Assembly (NCBI GenBank): GCA_016765495.1 | Contig: JAESPV010000081.1 | Coordinates: forward strand, 22,118 to 86,117 | DNA from: Desulfocapsa sp. | GTDB lineage: Bacteria > Desulfobacterota > Desulfobulbia > Desulfobulbales > Desulfocapsaceae | Length of the DNA stretch: 64,000 nt | Reading direction: 5' to 3' | Shown: positions 26,985 to 36,173 of the stretch, piece after piece | How the letters are laid out: each line of letters starts with the position of its first letter | Position numbering within the stretch: position 1 is the first letter of the stretch | Notes under the pieces: model-generated | Told to the model about the DNA's origin: nothing | The model's database searches: none | The model's input: the letters and a program-made list of their open reading frames with translations, nothing else | Position numbers and translations under genes: made by a program

Positions 26985-27398
26985 TTATTTCCCTGCAGCA
27001 CCCCATGCTTCATCAAGACGAGCTTCAATATATTTCACCAGATTATCGTCCTGTTCTTCAAGATCAAAACAAACCGCATCTTCACCCAGCAGGCCACCCG
27101 GTACAAAATCGCCTTTCCCGTCAGGATCTGTTATCATATCCCCGTAAAAACAGATCGAAAGCCATCTCGTAACATCTTCGATCACATCAACCATCACAAA
27201 AAGGTCTTTTGCTTCCTGGTCTTTATGGATTCCTCGAAGTGAGTAAGTGACTCCCGGGCGTGCGATAAAGTCGAGATCGACACCTTCTTTGCTGCTCAGA
27301 TAGTCTTTGAGATGTAAAAATGTGGTTTTATTTTTTTCAGGTGTGTTTTGCCATTCTGCAATAAAAGTATTCAGTAACTGCTCTGTTTCCTGTTTCAT
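26985..27398 (-). CDS. conserved-looking hypothetical protein
   Basis: 137 residues, soluble, acidic. Contains YSLRGIHKDQ and VMVDVIEDVTRWLSICFYGD, a mixed alpha/beta pattern. Reading frame, length and codon use look genuine, and it is transcribed convergently to the cytochrome operon. I do not recognise the family and assign no function. Confidence 0.65.
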   Translation of the reverse strand: MKQETEQLLNTFIAEWQNTPEKNKTTFLHLKDYLSSKEGVDLDFIARPGVTYSLRGIHKDQEAKDLFVMVDVIEDVTRWLSICFYGDMITDPDGKGDFVPGGLLGEDAVCFDLEEQDDNLVKYIEARLDEAWGAAGK

Positions 27399-27603
27399 AT
27401 TCTACTCTTTTTAAGTGTATGCTTGTTTATAATGAGTCCTGGAAATGTGTTTAATTGACCTTGACTCCAATGGAAGTGAAGGGTACAAAACTTTTTATCC
27501 AGCTTTTCTTGTACGAATTATTATTTGTACTATAGAATATATATACGTTGTGGTGGCAATTTGCCGCAGATTAAAAGTTTTCGTTATATTTTATAGGTGT
27601 TTT

Positions 27604-28551
27604 ATGGGATTTGTTCGTGTATTTCTGTTCCTGTTTTCTGTTTGTTTGACTTTCTTTCTCACAGGCTGCGCCTCCGATTGTGTGCAGGGCAACTGTTCGA
27701 ACGGTGAAGGAACCCTTATGCTTGAAAGCGGAGAATATCTGCAAGGGGCGTGGAAAAAGGGAAAGCTACATGGCTACGGAACCTTTACGAAAGCCAACGG
27801 CGATAAGTATACCGGTCTCTGGCAAGATGGCAAAAGACATGGGCCGGGCATTGCCACCAGTGCCAAAGGTGATCGTTACGATGGGAATTGGCGTAACGAT
27901 AAACAGGAAGGAAAAGGGTGTTTGACTTTTTCTTATGGTGATCGCTTTGAAGGATCCTGGAATGATGGTAAGAAAAATGGTCCGGGCCGATTTGTTTACA
28001 GCAACGGTGATACCTACGAAAGCGAATGGCGTGAAGATGTTGATATTGGCAATGGACAATTTACAACAGCAGCCGGTGAATATTATGTTTCAACCTGTGT
28101 CAGTGGCGATTGTCGAAATGGTCATGGCGTTTTTACCTGGTCAAATGGTGAGCGTTACACCGGTGAATGGGTAAATGGGCAAAAGAACGGTCATGGCACC
28201 CTTGTCTATCCAAATGGAGATCAATATACCGGTGAATGGAAGTATAATCGAAAGGATGGTTACGGAAGCTTTCGGCAGAAAAATGGAGCAAGTTACATTG
28301 GTACCTGGAAAGATGATGAATGGAGCGGTCATGGAACATATCAGGCCCCCAGCGGCGGTCGTTTTGTCGGTGAATGGAGAGACGGAAAAATGAGTGGTCA
28401 TGGAACACTCCGAATGGCCAATGGAAACCAGTACGTTGGAGGCTGGAAAGAAGGACAGAAGCATGGACGGGGAACATATATTTACCCCGGTGGCTTTCAG
28501 TATGTTGGTGAATGGAAAGAGAATAAAATGATTAAGGTGTACCCTCAATAG
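27604..28551 (+). CDS. MORN-repeat lipoprotein
   Basis: 315 residues from ATG 27604, chosen because it gives a lipoprotein signal (VCLTFFLTGC lipobox). The mature part has about eleven MORN repeats of 23 residues (YxGxWxxGxxHGxGxxxxxxG). Two cysteine modules, CVQGNCSNGEG near the start and CVSGDCRNGHG in the middle, divide the protein into two blocks, suggesting an internal duplication. Probably an outer-membrane or periplasmic surface protein. A longer frame from 27445 is unlikely. Confidence 0.85.
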   Translation: MGFVRVFLFLFSVCLTFFLTGCASDCVQGNCSNGEGTLMLESGEYLQGAWKKGKLHGYGTFTKANGDKYTGLWQDGKRHGPGIATSAKGDRYDGNWRNDKQEGKGCLTFSYGDRFEGSWNDGKKNGPGRFVYSNGDTYESEWREDVDIGNGQFTTAAGEYYVSTCVSGDCRNGHGVFTWSNGERYTGEWVNGQKNGHGTLVYPNGDQYTGEWKYNRKDGYGSFRQKNGASYIGTWKDDEWSGHGTYQAPSGGRFVGEWRDGKMSGHGTLRMANGNQYVGGWKEGQKHGRGTYIYPGGFQYVGEWKENKMIKVYPQ

Positions 28552-28682
28552 ATTTGGATTTATCTTGAGTTTCTCTCTGGGAGCTTGTAAACAGATCAGT
28601 CCTGAGTATGATATGTTATATATATGAATGTCTCTATTCCGAGTGTTCGGGAAGGGACGTTTCTTTGTTATAGGAAAAAAAT

Positions 28683-30296
28683 ATGATTACTGCAAATGAT
28701 GTTGCTCTTTCCTACGGGAAAAGGGTTATTTTTCAGGATGTGAATATAAAATTCATCCCTGGTAACTGCTATGGACTTATTGGTGCCAATGGTGCCGGAA
28801 AAACAACATTCCTGAAGATTCTAGCCGGTGATTTCGAACCGGATCGGGGGAGTGTTTCCATTGGCAGCAAGGAACGCCTTGCAGTTCTCAGGCAGGATCA
28901 GTTTGCCTTTGATGATGTAAAGGTGCTTGATACTGTAATCATGGGCCATGAACGTCTCTACGAATTACTGGTCGAACGTGAAGCATTATACGCAAAAGAG
29001 GACTTCACAGGAGAAGACGGAATTCGCAGTGGAGAGCTTGAAGCCGAAGTTGATGAATTAAATGGCTATGAAGCTGAATCCGATGCCGCAGTTTTACTTA
29101 GCGGGCTTGGTATCACAGAGGAGCTTATCCATAAAAAGATGAAGGAACTGGAAGGTGGTGAGAAGGTGCGTGTTTTGCTTGCTCAGGCCCTTTTCGGAAA
29201 CCCTGATATTCTTCTGCTTGATGAGCCGACAAATAATCTGGATATTGATTCCATCGCCTGGCTTGAAAACTTTCTGGACAGGTTTCAAAATACAGTCATT
29301 ATCGTTTCCCATGATCGCCACTTTCTTAACCAGGTGTGTACCCATGTGGCAGATATTGATTTTGGGAAAATCACCATTTATGTCGGTAACTACGATTTCT
29401 GGTATCAGGCTAGCCAATTGGTACTGCAGCAAAAACAGAATGAGAATAAGAAGGCAACAGCCAAAGCAAAAGAACTGAAAGATTTTATTCTGCGTTTCTC
29501 CTCCAATGCTTCTAAAGCTAAGCAGGCAACATCGAGGAAGAAACTGCTGGATAAACTAACCCTTGAAGAGATGCCGACCTCATCCAGAAAATACCCCTTT
29601 ATCTCTTTTAAGGCGGGCAGACCCTGTGGTGATATCATCTTGGAGATTAAAGGTCTCAGCAAAACAATTGATGGCGTTGTCCTGTTTAAAGATATTGACA
29701 TTACAGTGAATAAAGGTGAAAGAATCGCTTTTGTTGGCAGTAACAGTCTTGCTAAAACCACTCTTTTCCAGATCCTTACCGGCGAACTTGAACCAGACAG
29801 CGGCAGCTTTCGCTGGGGAGTTACCATTAGTCACTCCTATTTTGCCAAGGAAAACAGTTCTTTTTTTAATAAAGATGTCACCTTGGTGGAATGGCTTGGT
29901 GAGTATACTCCTATCACAGAGGGTGAGACCTTTGCCCGTGGCTTTTTAGGGAAGATGCTTTTTTCCGGCGAAGAGGCTCTCAAGAAGACCGGTGTTCTCT
30001 CCGGTGGTGAAAAAGTACGCTGTCTGCTGGCAAAAATGATGCTTTCGGATGCCAATTGTCTTATTATGGATGAACCCACCAATCATCTGGATCTAGAGTC
30101 GATCACTGCTTTAAATAATGGGCTTATCGCTTTCCCGGAAGTGATACTGTTTTCATCCCACGACCATCAGTTTGTTGATACCATCGCCAATAGGATCATT
30201 GAATTATTACCAGGTGGTGTGATTGATAAGATGATGCCTTTTCAGGATTACCTGGAAGATGAAGGTGTGGCTTCGCTACGGGATGCATATTCCTGA
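28683..30296 (+). CDS. ABC-F family ATPase (YbiT-like)
   Basis: 537 residues with two ABC domains and no membrane part. First: Walker A GANGAGKTT, signature LEGGEKVR, Walker B ILLLDEPTNNLD. Second: Walker A GSNSLAKTT (Ala for Gly), signature LSGGEKVR, Walker B LIMDEPTNHLD. Length and order match YbiT-type ribosome-associated ATPases. The altered second Walker A is also typical of that subgroup. Acts on ribosomes in translation or stress. Single gene. Confidence 0.9.
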   Translation: MITANDVALSYGKRVIFQDVNIKFIPGNCYGLIGANGAGKTTFLKILAGDFEPDRGSVSIGSKERLAVLRQDQFAFDDVKVLDTVIMGHERLYELLVEREALYAKEDFTGEDGIRSGELEAEVDELNGYEAESDAAVLLSGLGITEELIHKKMKELEGGEKVRVLLAQALFGNPDILLLDEPTNNLDIDSIAWLENFLDRFQNTVIIVSHDRHFLNQVCTHVADIDFGKITIYVGNYDFWYQASQLVLQQKQNENKKATAKAKELKDFILRFSSNASKAKQATSRKKLLDKLTLEEMPTSSRKYPFISFKAGRPCGDIILEIKGLSKTIDGVVLFKDIDITVNKGERIAFVGSNSLAKTTLFQILTGELEPDSGSFRWGVTISHSYFAKENSSFFNKDVTLVEWLGEYTPITEGETFARGFLGKMLFSGEEALKKTGVLSGGEKVRCLLAKMMLSDANCLIMDEPTNHLDLESITALNNGLIAFPEVILFSSHDHQFVDTIANRIIELLPGGVIDKMMPFQDYLEDEGVASLRDAYS

Positions 30297-30328
30297 GGGA
30301 AGAGAACGAGTACCAAGAACAATTCCTA

Positions 30329-30357
30329 TTGACAGAAGATCACTGGTGTCCTATCTT
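30329..30357 (+). promoter_or_regulatory. sigma-70-like promoter of the fur/perR gene
   Basis: TTGACA, 17-base spacer, TATCTT. Transcription would start near 30364, about 30 bases before the ATG at 30393, which has an AAGGGATG-type site. Confidence 0.6.
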
Positions 30358-30392
30358 ACTTAGGAACAGATCTTACAAGAAGGGATGAATAC

Positions 30393-30845
30393 ATGGAAAT
30401 CGAAAAACCTGGCAAACAACATCTTCATCAGCTCAAGCAACTCTGCAATGATGCCGGTATTAAGCTGACACACCAGCGACTGGAGATTTTCAGAGAACTA
30501 ATGTCTGTCAGTGATCATCCATCTGCTGAGCTAATTCATAAAAGGCTTCACAAAAGACTCCCTACCATTGCCATTGATACTGTTTATCGAACCCTAACCA
30601 CATTTGATGAATTGGGCCTGGTCAAAAAACTACATATCATGAATGAACGGACTCTATTTGATACAAACGTGACTATTCACCATCATTTTATTTGTAGTCA
30701 CTGCAAAAAGGTAACCGACATTTACTGGTCTGATTTCGACAACTCAAAACTCCCTGAAATGGTGGAAGGTATGGGGAAGATACAATCCAGGCATCTTGAA
30801 ATCCATGGCGTTTGTAACGACTGTCTACACAAAAGTGAAGAATAA
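30393..30845 (+). CDS. Fur-family regulator, probably PerR-type
   Basis: 150 residues. Winged-helix N-terminus (LTHQRLEIFRELMS, AIDTVYRTLTTFDELGLV) and metal-binding C-terminus with HHHFICSHCKKVTDIYW and GVCNDCL (two CXXC pairs for structural Zn). It lies directly upstream of catalase, rubrerythrin and a rubredoxin-like gene. That arrangement is the classic setting for PerR, the peroxide-sensing repressor. PerR rather than Fur is inference from context. Confidence 0.85.
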   Translation: MEIEKPGKQHLHQLKQLCNDAGIKLTHQRLEIFRELMSVSDHPSAELIHKRLHKRLPTIAIDTVYRTLTTFDELGLVKKLHIMNERTLFDTNVTIHHHFICSHCKKVTDIYWSDFDNSKLPEMVEGMGKIQSRHLEIHGVCNDCLHKSEE

Positions 30846-30981
30846 CCGCTGTTACATTGAAAACTTTTTTTTATCCTCAAACAAGAACATGTCTTATTAA
30901 AGACGCTAACTGAACAGAAAGCTCATATTAATGAAACCATGCTCTGAAAAGCATAAAACTCAACCATAGAGGAGAAGAAAC

Positions 30982-32436
30982 ATGTCAAACAAAAAGAAAT
31001 TAACCAACAACGCCGGTGCCCCAGTAAGTGACAACCAAAATGTAATAACCGCCGGTGCACGTGGACCAATGCTACTGCAGGATGTATGGTATCTTGAGAA
31101 GCTTGCCCATTTCGATAGAGAAGTCATCCCGGAACGCCGTATGCATGCAAAGGGATCTGGAGCATACGGAACATTTACTGTTACACATGATATTACCCAG
31201 TATACCAAAGCAAATATATTTTCAGAGATTGGTAAAAAAACAGAATTATTTTCCAGATTTTCCACTGTGGCCGGGGAACGAGGAGCAGCCGATGCAGAAC
31301 GTGATATCCGTGGATTTGCATTAAAGTTTTACACTGATGAAGGCAATTGGGATCTGGTTGGCAATAATACACCGGTATTTTTCCTTCGTGATCCCTTAAA
31401 ATTTCCAGACCTTAACCATGCTGTAAAAAGGGATCCGAGAACCAATATGCGTAGTGCCAAAAACAACTGGGATTTCTGGACCTCCTTACCAGAAGCTCTA
31501 CACCAGGTAACGATCACCATGAGTGAACGTGGCATTCCTGCCAGCTACCGGCATATGCATGGTTTTGGCAGCCATACTTTCAGCCTGCTTAATGCACAAA
31601 ATGAGCGATTCTGGGTTAAATTCCATTTTCACACACAACAGGGAATAAAAAACCTTACCGACGCTGAGGCTGAGGCAATTGTGGGGAAATGCAGGGAAAG
31701 CCACCAGGAAGACCTTTATCAAAGTATCGAAAAAGGAGATTTTCCACGTTGGACCATGTTTATTCAGGTGATGCCGGAAAAAGAAGCTGCAAGCTGCCCC
31801 TACAACCCATTTGATCTGACTAAGGTCTGGTACCATAAAGACTATCCGCTCATTGAAGTTGGTGTCCTGGAATTAAACCGCAATCCGGAAAATTATTTTG
31901 CAGAAGTTGAACAATCTGCTTTTAATCCTGCCAGTGTTGTACCGGGGATAGGTTTTTCTCCAGACAAAATGCTGCAGGGAAGACTTTTTTCCTATGGTGA
32001 TGCGCAACGTTATCGCCTTGGAATAAATCACCAGCAAATACCAGTTAATGCTCCACGTTGTCCCTTCCATAACTATCATCGGGATGGAGCCATGCGAGTG
32101 GACGGCAATCACGGCAGTACCATAGGATATGAACCGAACAGTTATGGCGAATGGCAGGAACAAGCGGATTTTAACGAACCACCGCTCAGTCTCGAAGGTG
32201 CAGCTGATCATTGGAACCACAGGGAAGATACTGATTATTTCAGCCAACCTGGAAAACTCTTTCAGCTCATGAACACTGAACAGCAACAGGCATTATTTGA
32301 TAACACAGCCAGAGCCATGGGCGATGCTCCGAAAGAGATTAAAATGCGTCATATCGGAAATTGTCTCAAAGCTGACCCTGCATATGGAGCAGGAGTTGCA
32401 AAAGCACTCGAAATGGAATTGAATCAGACTCAATAA
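30982..32436 (+). CDS. katA: monofunctional haem catalase
   Basis: 484 residues, clade-3 small-subunit catalase. Active-site His in [12 protein letters not shown], Asn in [11 protein letters not shown], proximal Tyr in [14 protein letters not shown]. Disproportionates hydrogen peroxide. ATG 30982 follows GAGGAG. Probably PerR-controlled from its neighbour. A catalase in an otherwise anaerobic gene set indicates exposure to oxygen. Confidence 0.95.
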   Translation: MSNKKKLTNNAGAPVSDNQNVITAGARGPMLLQDVWYLEKLAHFDREVIPERRMHAKGSGAYGTFTVTHDITQYTKANIFSEIGKKTELFSRFSTVAGERGAADAERDIRGFALKFYTDEGNWDLVGNNTPVFFLRDPLKFPDLNHAVKRDPRTNMRSAKNNWDFWTSLPEALHQVTITMSERGIPASYRHMHGFGSHTFSLLNAQNERFWVKFHFHTQQGIKNLTDAEAEAIVGKCRESHQEDLYQSIEKGDFPRWTMFIQVMPEKEAASCPYNPFDLTKVWYHKDYPLIEVGVLELNRNPENYFAEVEQSAFNPASVVPGIGFSPDKMLQGRLFSYGDAQRYRLGINHQQIPVNAPRCPFHNYHRDGAMRVDGNHGSTIGYEPNSYGEWQEQADFNEPPLSLEGAADHWNHREDTDYFSQPGKLFQLMNTEQQQALFDNTARAMGDAPKEIKMRHIGNCLKADPAYGAGVAKALEMELNQTQ

Positions 32437-32464
32437 AAATCATAAAACTTTACGGTAACAAGTT

Positions 32465-32483
32465 GTAATAATGTCCATATTAC
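32465..32483. promoter_or_regulatory. dyad upstream of rubrerythrin
   Basis: GTAATA-N7-TATTAC lies about 40 bases before the rubrerythrin start. It could be a repressor site, but it does not match the PerR box closely and the same dyad is not obvious before catalase. Confidence 0.3.
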
Positions 32484-32521
32484 TCTAAACCATTAAATTT
32501 ATCACACGTGAGGATTGTACA

Positions 32522-33097
32522 ATGGCGTCATTAAAAAACACCCAAACTGAAAAAAACATTTTAACTGCTTTTTGCGGTGAATCTCAAGCTCGCAACCGTT
32601 ACACATACTTTGCATCCAAAGCAAAAAATGAGGGTTTCGTTCAGATTTCTCATATCTTTGAGGAAACAGCAAACCAGGAAAAAGAGCATGCAAAACGACT
32701 TTTCAAGCTGCTGGAAGGAGGAGAAGTAGAGATATCCGGTGTCTTCCCTGCCGGTGAAATTGCGAGCACCCTTAAAAATCTTGAAGAAGCAGCAGGTGGT
32801 GAACATTATGAACACACTATCATGTATCCAAACTTTGCCGAGACTGCCCGTGAAGAAGGATTTGATCATATCGCCATAATCTTTGAAGCCATTGCCGTTG
32901 CCGAGAAACAACATGAAAAACGCTACCTGGATCTAATGAACAACATTAAAGCCAGTCGTGTCTTTAAGCGTGATGAAGCGGTTAGCTGGAGATGCCGCAA
33001 CTGCGGTTATCTCCACACAGGAACAGATGCTCCAGAGATGTGCCCGGCCTGTGCCCACGCACAAGCTCATTTCGAGCTTCTTGGAGAAAACTGGTAA
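32522..33097 (+). CDS. rbr: rubrerythrin
   Basis: 191 residues. N-terminal di-iron four-helix bundle with EANQEKEHAKRLF-like and IAVAEKQHEKRY ligand motifs, C-terminal rubredoxin domain with CRNCGYLHTG and CPACAHAQAHF. Reduces hydrogen peroxide in the cytoplasm of anaerobes. Spaced 85 bases from catalase and 45 from the next gene. Confidence 0.95.
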   Translation: MASLKNTQTEKNILTAFCGESQARNRYTYFASKAKNEGFVQISHIFEETANQEKEHAKRLFKLLEGGEVEISGVFPAGEIASTLKNLEEAAGGEHYEHTIMYPNFAETAREEGFDHIAIIFEAIAVAEKQHEKRYLDLMNNIKASRVFKRDEAVSWRCRNCGYLHTGTDAPEMCPACAHAQAHFELLGENW

Positions 33098-33142
33098 ATT
33101 AACAATACATCAATAAATAACTATTCAGTGAGGATTAGAAGT

Positions 33143-33802
33143 ATGAAGAAATGGGAATGTTCAGTTTGCGGTTATATCCATGAAGGTGATGAAGCTCCCC
33201 AAGAATGTCCGATCTGTGGAGAAGGAAAAGAGAAGTTTTTTGAGAGTGCCGTCTCAAGAGCCCCCATTAACCAGGAGCCCAGGGAAAGTAAGGCCCAGTT
33301 GGTGATGGACAAAGGAGATACTGCCATAGCTGAGCAGTCTCAAACTCAGCTTACTCTGCTGGATAAAGTGACAGGCATTGTCCTTAAAAACCATCTGCAC
33401 TCCATCAGTGTACATAGCCCGAATGGAATCGTCCCTGTGGCCTTTTTTTTCCTTGTCCTGGCCCTGTTATTCAATTCTCAAAGCCTTGGCAACGCAGCCT
33501 ATTACAATTTGATCGCTGTACTTCTCAGTATGCCCCTGGTTATACTCACCGGTTACCTAGCCTGGCAAAAAAAGTATAACGGGGCAAAAACTTCTGTGTT
33601 CAAAATTAAAATTGCTGCCAGTTCTGTTGCTACTACCATTCTATTCGGCCTTATTATCTCTAAAATAAGACAGCCGGACATACTCACTAATGCCTCATTG
33701 GATCGTTGGATATTCCTTTTCTGGTCATTGGTCTTGCTTGCGGCAGTAGGTCTTGCCGGACACATGGGCAGCAAACTTGTCTTTGCAAAAAAAAGTAGTT
33801 AA
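33143..33802 (+). CDS. rubredoxin domain fused to a four-helix membrane domain
   Basis: 219 residues. Residues 1-33 are rubredoxin-like ([10 protein letters not shown] ... [12 protein letters not shown]); about residues 80-215 hold four hydrophobic helices with [18 protein letters not shown], resembling DUF2231-type membrane domains with conserved histidines that could bind haem. ATG 33143 preferred over a GTG at 33128. May pass electrons from the membrane to rubrerythrin. The fusion is seen; the function is inferred. Confidence 0.75.
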   Translation: MKKWECSVCGYIHEGDEAPQECPICGEGKEKFFESAVSRAPINQEPRESKAQLVMDKGDTAIAEQSQTQLTLLDKVTGIVLKNHLHSISVHSPNGIVPVAFFFLVLALLFNSQSLGNAAYYNLIAVLLSMPLVILTGYLAWQKKYNGAKTSVFKIKIAASSVATTILFGLIISKIRQPDILTNASLDRWIFLFWSLVLLAAVGLAGHMGSKLVFAKKSS

Positions 33803-33839
33803 AAAGTCATTTATGCAGGACACGTTTCCCTAGTGGCGC

Positions 33840-33872
33840 AGCTGATTTTATTCTGACTGAATAAAATCAGCT
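33840..33872. terminator. bidirectional terminator hairpin
   Basis: AGCTGATTTTATTC (33840-33853) pairs perfectly with GAATAAAATCAGCT (33859-33872). It includes the last codons of the acyl carrier protein gene and separates convergent transcripts. Confidence 0.8.
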
Positions 33873-34117
33873 AAAGCATTAATGGTTGTGACATACCGAC
33901 GAAATTCCTTGCTGTCCACAATCCGTGTTCCAAACTGTTTTTGTAACCCCATCGAAATCTGCAGAGCGTCCAGTGAGTCCAGTCCAAGCGGGCTTGCATC
34001 GGAAAAGAGAGCGATATCATCGTCAAGCTCTTCCGGCTTGAGGTCTTCGATATCACATTCTGTGAAAATCATGGTTTTGAGGCGCAGTTTTAACGCCTTA
34101 TCAAGTGAACCTTTCAT
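33848..34117 (-). CDS. acyl carrier protein-like (phosphopantetheine) protein
   Basis: 89 residues with the 4'-phosphopantetheine attachment motif PLGLDSLDALQI (Ser near residue 48) and the expected helices either side. Not the housekeeping ACP: sequence is divergent and no fab genes are near. It overlaps the ABC permease by four bases, so its acyl cargo may be linked to export by that transporter. Specialised lipid, polyene or peptide pathways use such ACPs. Confidence 0.85.
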   Translation of the reverse strand: MKGSLDKALKLRLKTMIFTECDIEDLKPEELDDDIALFSDASPLGLDSLDALQISMGLQKQFGTRIVDSKEFRRYVTTINALADFIQSE

Positions 34118-35295
34118 AATCCATTCCTTGTCCTGCGGCTAAATACTCCCCATGCAACGAGAAGCAGAATAATACCAAAACCAGCAAGAGCCAACGATTC
34201 AGGTAATACTGCACGTGCACCAGATCCACGCAGAAAAACATCCAGGAATCCTTCCAGTCCCCAAGACATGGGGGAGATATTGCTAAGTGTCTGCATGCTT
34301 TGTGGCATAAAAAATTTAGGTACCATAACCCCACCAATGGCGCCAAATAAGATATTGCTTATCCCGCCAATGGTTGTTGCCTGCTCCACAGTATTTACAG
34401 ATACAGCAATTATAATCGATGTGCCAATGGCTGCAAGGCTGAGTCCGGTGGATACCATAAACAATCCGAACACCGAATTTCCAAGGGTGAGGGCATCGGC
34501 ACCAAGAAGCGGTACAATAAAAATTCCCACTCCGATCATCAGCCACACCTGGATCTGATTAATAAGCATATAGGGCACAATTTTGCCAATAAAAAGTACG
34601 GGAATAGAGACATTCATGGCCTGCATACGCATCAGAGTGTTTTGTTTACGCTCATTGATAAAGATGGTGGACATGGGGATGATGATAAAAAACATTCCAA
34701 AAACTATCCATGACGGTACACTTTGCTGAGTAGAGGTCGGGTGTTGATCCGGCTTCAGGCCATTAAAATGAACCTCTACCCTGCTCTTCATGCTTTGCAT
34801 TGCCACTTCTGATTCTTCAGTGATCCCAGGCAACATGGGTTCCAGTTGCCGCAGCATTTCCTGGATGCGTAACTGCATGGTAATCCGTGTCAGTTCCCCC
34901 CTAAACAAGCTCAGCATATCCCGTTTGACATCACTTGCAACATCAAGATGCAGAATTCTGTCAGAAGTATCTTCAGTGAGTTTATCAGAATATCCGCTCG
35001 GGATGGTGAGGGCGAAGTGAAGGCCACTGTTTAGTGCCTGCTGTAACTGCTCCTGCCCTGTGATGATCTCGTCATATAGGAGAAGTGTTTTGTTGCTCTT
35101 GAGGGAGGATGCAATTTTTTTGCTGATGACAGTTTGATCCTGATCAATCAGGGTATAGTGTATAAATGCGCGCTCACTGTTAAAGGTATCCTTCAGTGCC
35201 ATGGACATGATCAGGATAAAAATTGATGGCATGATAAAGAGTGCAGCAAGGGCATGCTTATCCCGCAGGATAAGGGTGAATTCCTTTTTGAGCAT
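34114..35295 (-). CDS. ABC-2 type exporter permease
   Basis: 393 residues. One N-terminal helix, a long extracytoplasmic loop (about 40-215), then five C-terminal helices, the ABC2_membrane_3 layout; FVMF-type segments SWIVFGMFFIIIPMSTIFIN and NISPMSWGLEGFLDVFLRG are typical. Start set at ATG 35295; the longer TTG start overlaps the ATPase. Forms the transporter with the ATPase at 35300. Confidence 0.88.
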   Translation of the reverse strand: MLKKEFTLILRDKHALAALFIMPSIFILIMSMALKDTFNSERAFIHYTLIDQDQTVISKKIASSLKSNKTLLLYDEIITGQEQLQQALNSGLHFALTIPSGYSDKLTEDTSDRILHLDVASDVKRDMLSLFRGELTRITMQLRIQEMLRQLEPMLPGITEESEVAMQSMKSRVEVHFNGLKPDQHPTSTQQSVPSWIVFGMFFIIIPMSTIFINERKQNTLMRMQAMNVSIPVLFIGKIVPYMLINQIQVWLMIGVGIFIVPLLGADALTLGNSVFGLFMVSTGLSLAAIGTSIIIAVSVNTVEQATTIGGISNILFGAIGGVMVPKFFMPQSMQTLSNISPMSWGLEGFLDVFLRGSGARAVLPESLALAGFGIILLLVAWGVFSRRTRNGL

Positions 35296-35299
35296 TGCC

Positions 35300-36043
35300 C
35301 TAATTATCAAAATCTTCCCTGTGGGGGTGGGTCAAATGAATAAAAAGAGCCTCAAGGGTCATAGATAGATCGTCAGCCTCATGGAGCATTGTTTGTAACT
35401 GTCCCTGCCGGATGACTTCGCCATGATTGATAATGGCAGCCTCATCACATATTTTTTCGATTTCGTCCATGTAATGTGATGTATAGATGACTGTTTTATT
35501 GTCCTTTTTAAAGCTATGGATGGTTTCAAGAATTTCATTTCGTGATTCCGGGTCAATCCCGATGGTCGGTTCGTCAAAATAGAGAATCTCAGGATTGTTT
35601 AACAGGCCGATTGCAATATTGAGCCGTCTTTTTTGTCCTCCTGAGAGCGTGGCAGCTTTTTGGTCCAACATTTTATGAAGCTGGTTCACAGAGATGGCAT
35701 GATCAAGATTGCTCTGAAGAGTGGCACCTGTAATCGATTGGATACCTGCAAAAAAACGAAGATTTTCAATAACACTTAAGTTTTCATAAAAGGCAAGAGA
35801 CTGAGGGATAAAAGTACAGCGTTTGCGTATCTGCCTGAGATTGCTATGGAGTGGAAGACCGAATATTTCAACTTCACCTTCCTGGAAAGCAGTCAGCCCG
35901 TTCAGGATTGAGATCAGAGTTGTTTTCCCGGCACCATTGGGACCAAGCAGCCCGAAAATGACTCCTTTGCCAATGTTCATGTTGAACTGATTTAGGGCAG
36001 GAACAGTATCGTAACGCTTGGTGAGATTTTTTATACGTATCAT
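35300..36043 (-). CDS. ABC transporter ATP-binding protein
   Basis: 247 residues. Walker A GPNGAGKTT, Q-loop FIPQSLAFYENL, signature LSGGQKRR, Walker B ILYFDEPTIGID, H-loop YTSHYMDE. Exporter-type CcmA/NodI-like ATPase. First gene of a three-gene operon with permease and ACP. Cargo unknown. Confidence 0.92.
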   Translation of the reverse strand: MIRIKNLTKRYDTVPALNQFNMNIGKGVIFGLLGPNGAGKTTLISILNGLTAFQEGEVEIFGLPLHSNLRQIRKRCTFIPQSLAFYENLSVIENLRFFAGIQSITGATLQSNLDHAISVNQLHKMLDQKAATLSGGQKRRLNIAIGLLNNPEILYFDEPTIGIDPESRNEILETIHSFKKDNKTVIYTSHYMDEIEKICDEAAIINHGEVIRQGQLQTMLHEADDLSMTLEALFIHLTHPHREDFDN

Positions 36044-36100
36044 GTTACGAAAAATTATGCTCTCAGAAGTTTTTTTATATACTCCTCTTTCTGGCGTCGC

Positions 36101-36135
36101 CCAGCCATAATCCCTGCTTTCAGGATTATGGCTGG
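36101..36135 (-). terminator. hairpin after the octahaem cytochrome gene
   Basis: CCAGCCATAATCC (36101-36113) pairs with GGATTATGGCTGG (36123-36135). Lies 40 bases beyond the stop of the minus-strand cytochrome gene; no strong T-tract. Confidence 0.7.
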
Positions 36136-36173
36136 ACTTTCACCAGTTAGAACCATTCCTCTGGATCTAAAAG

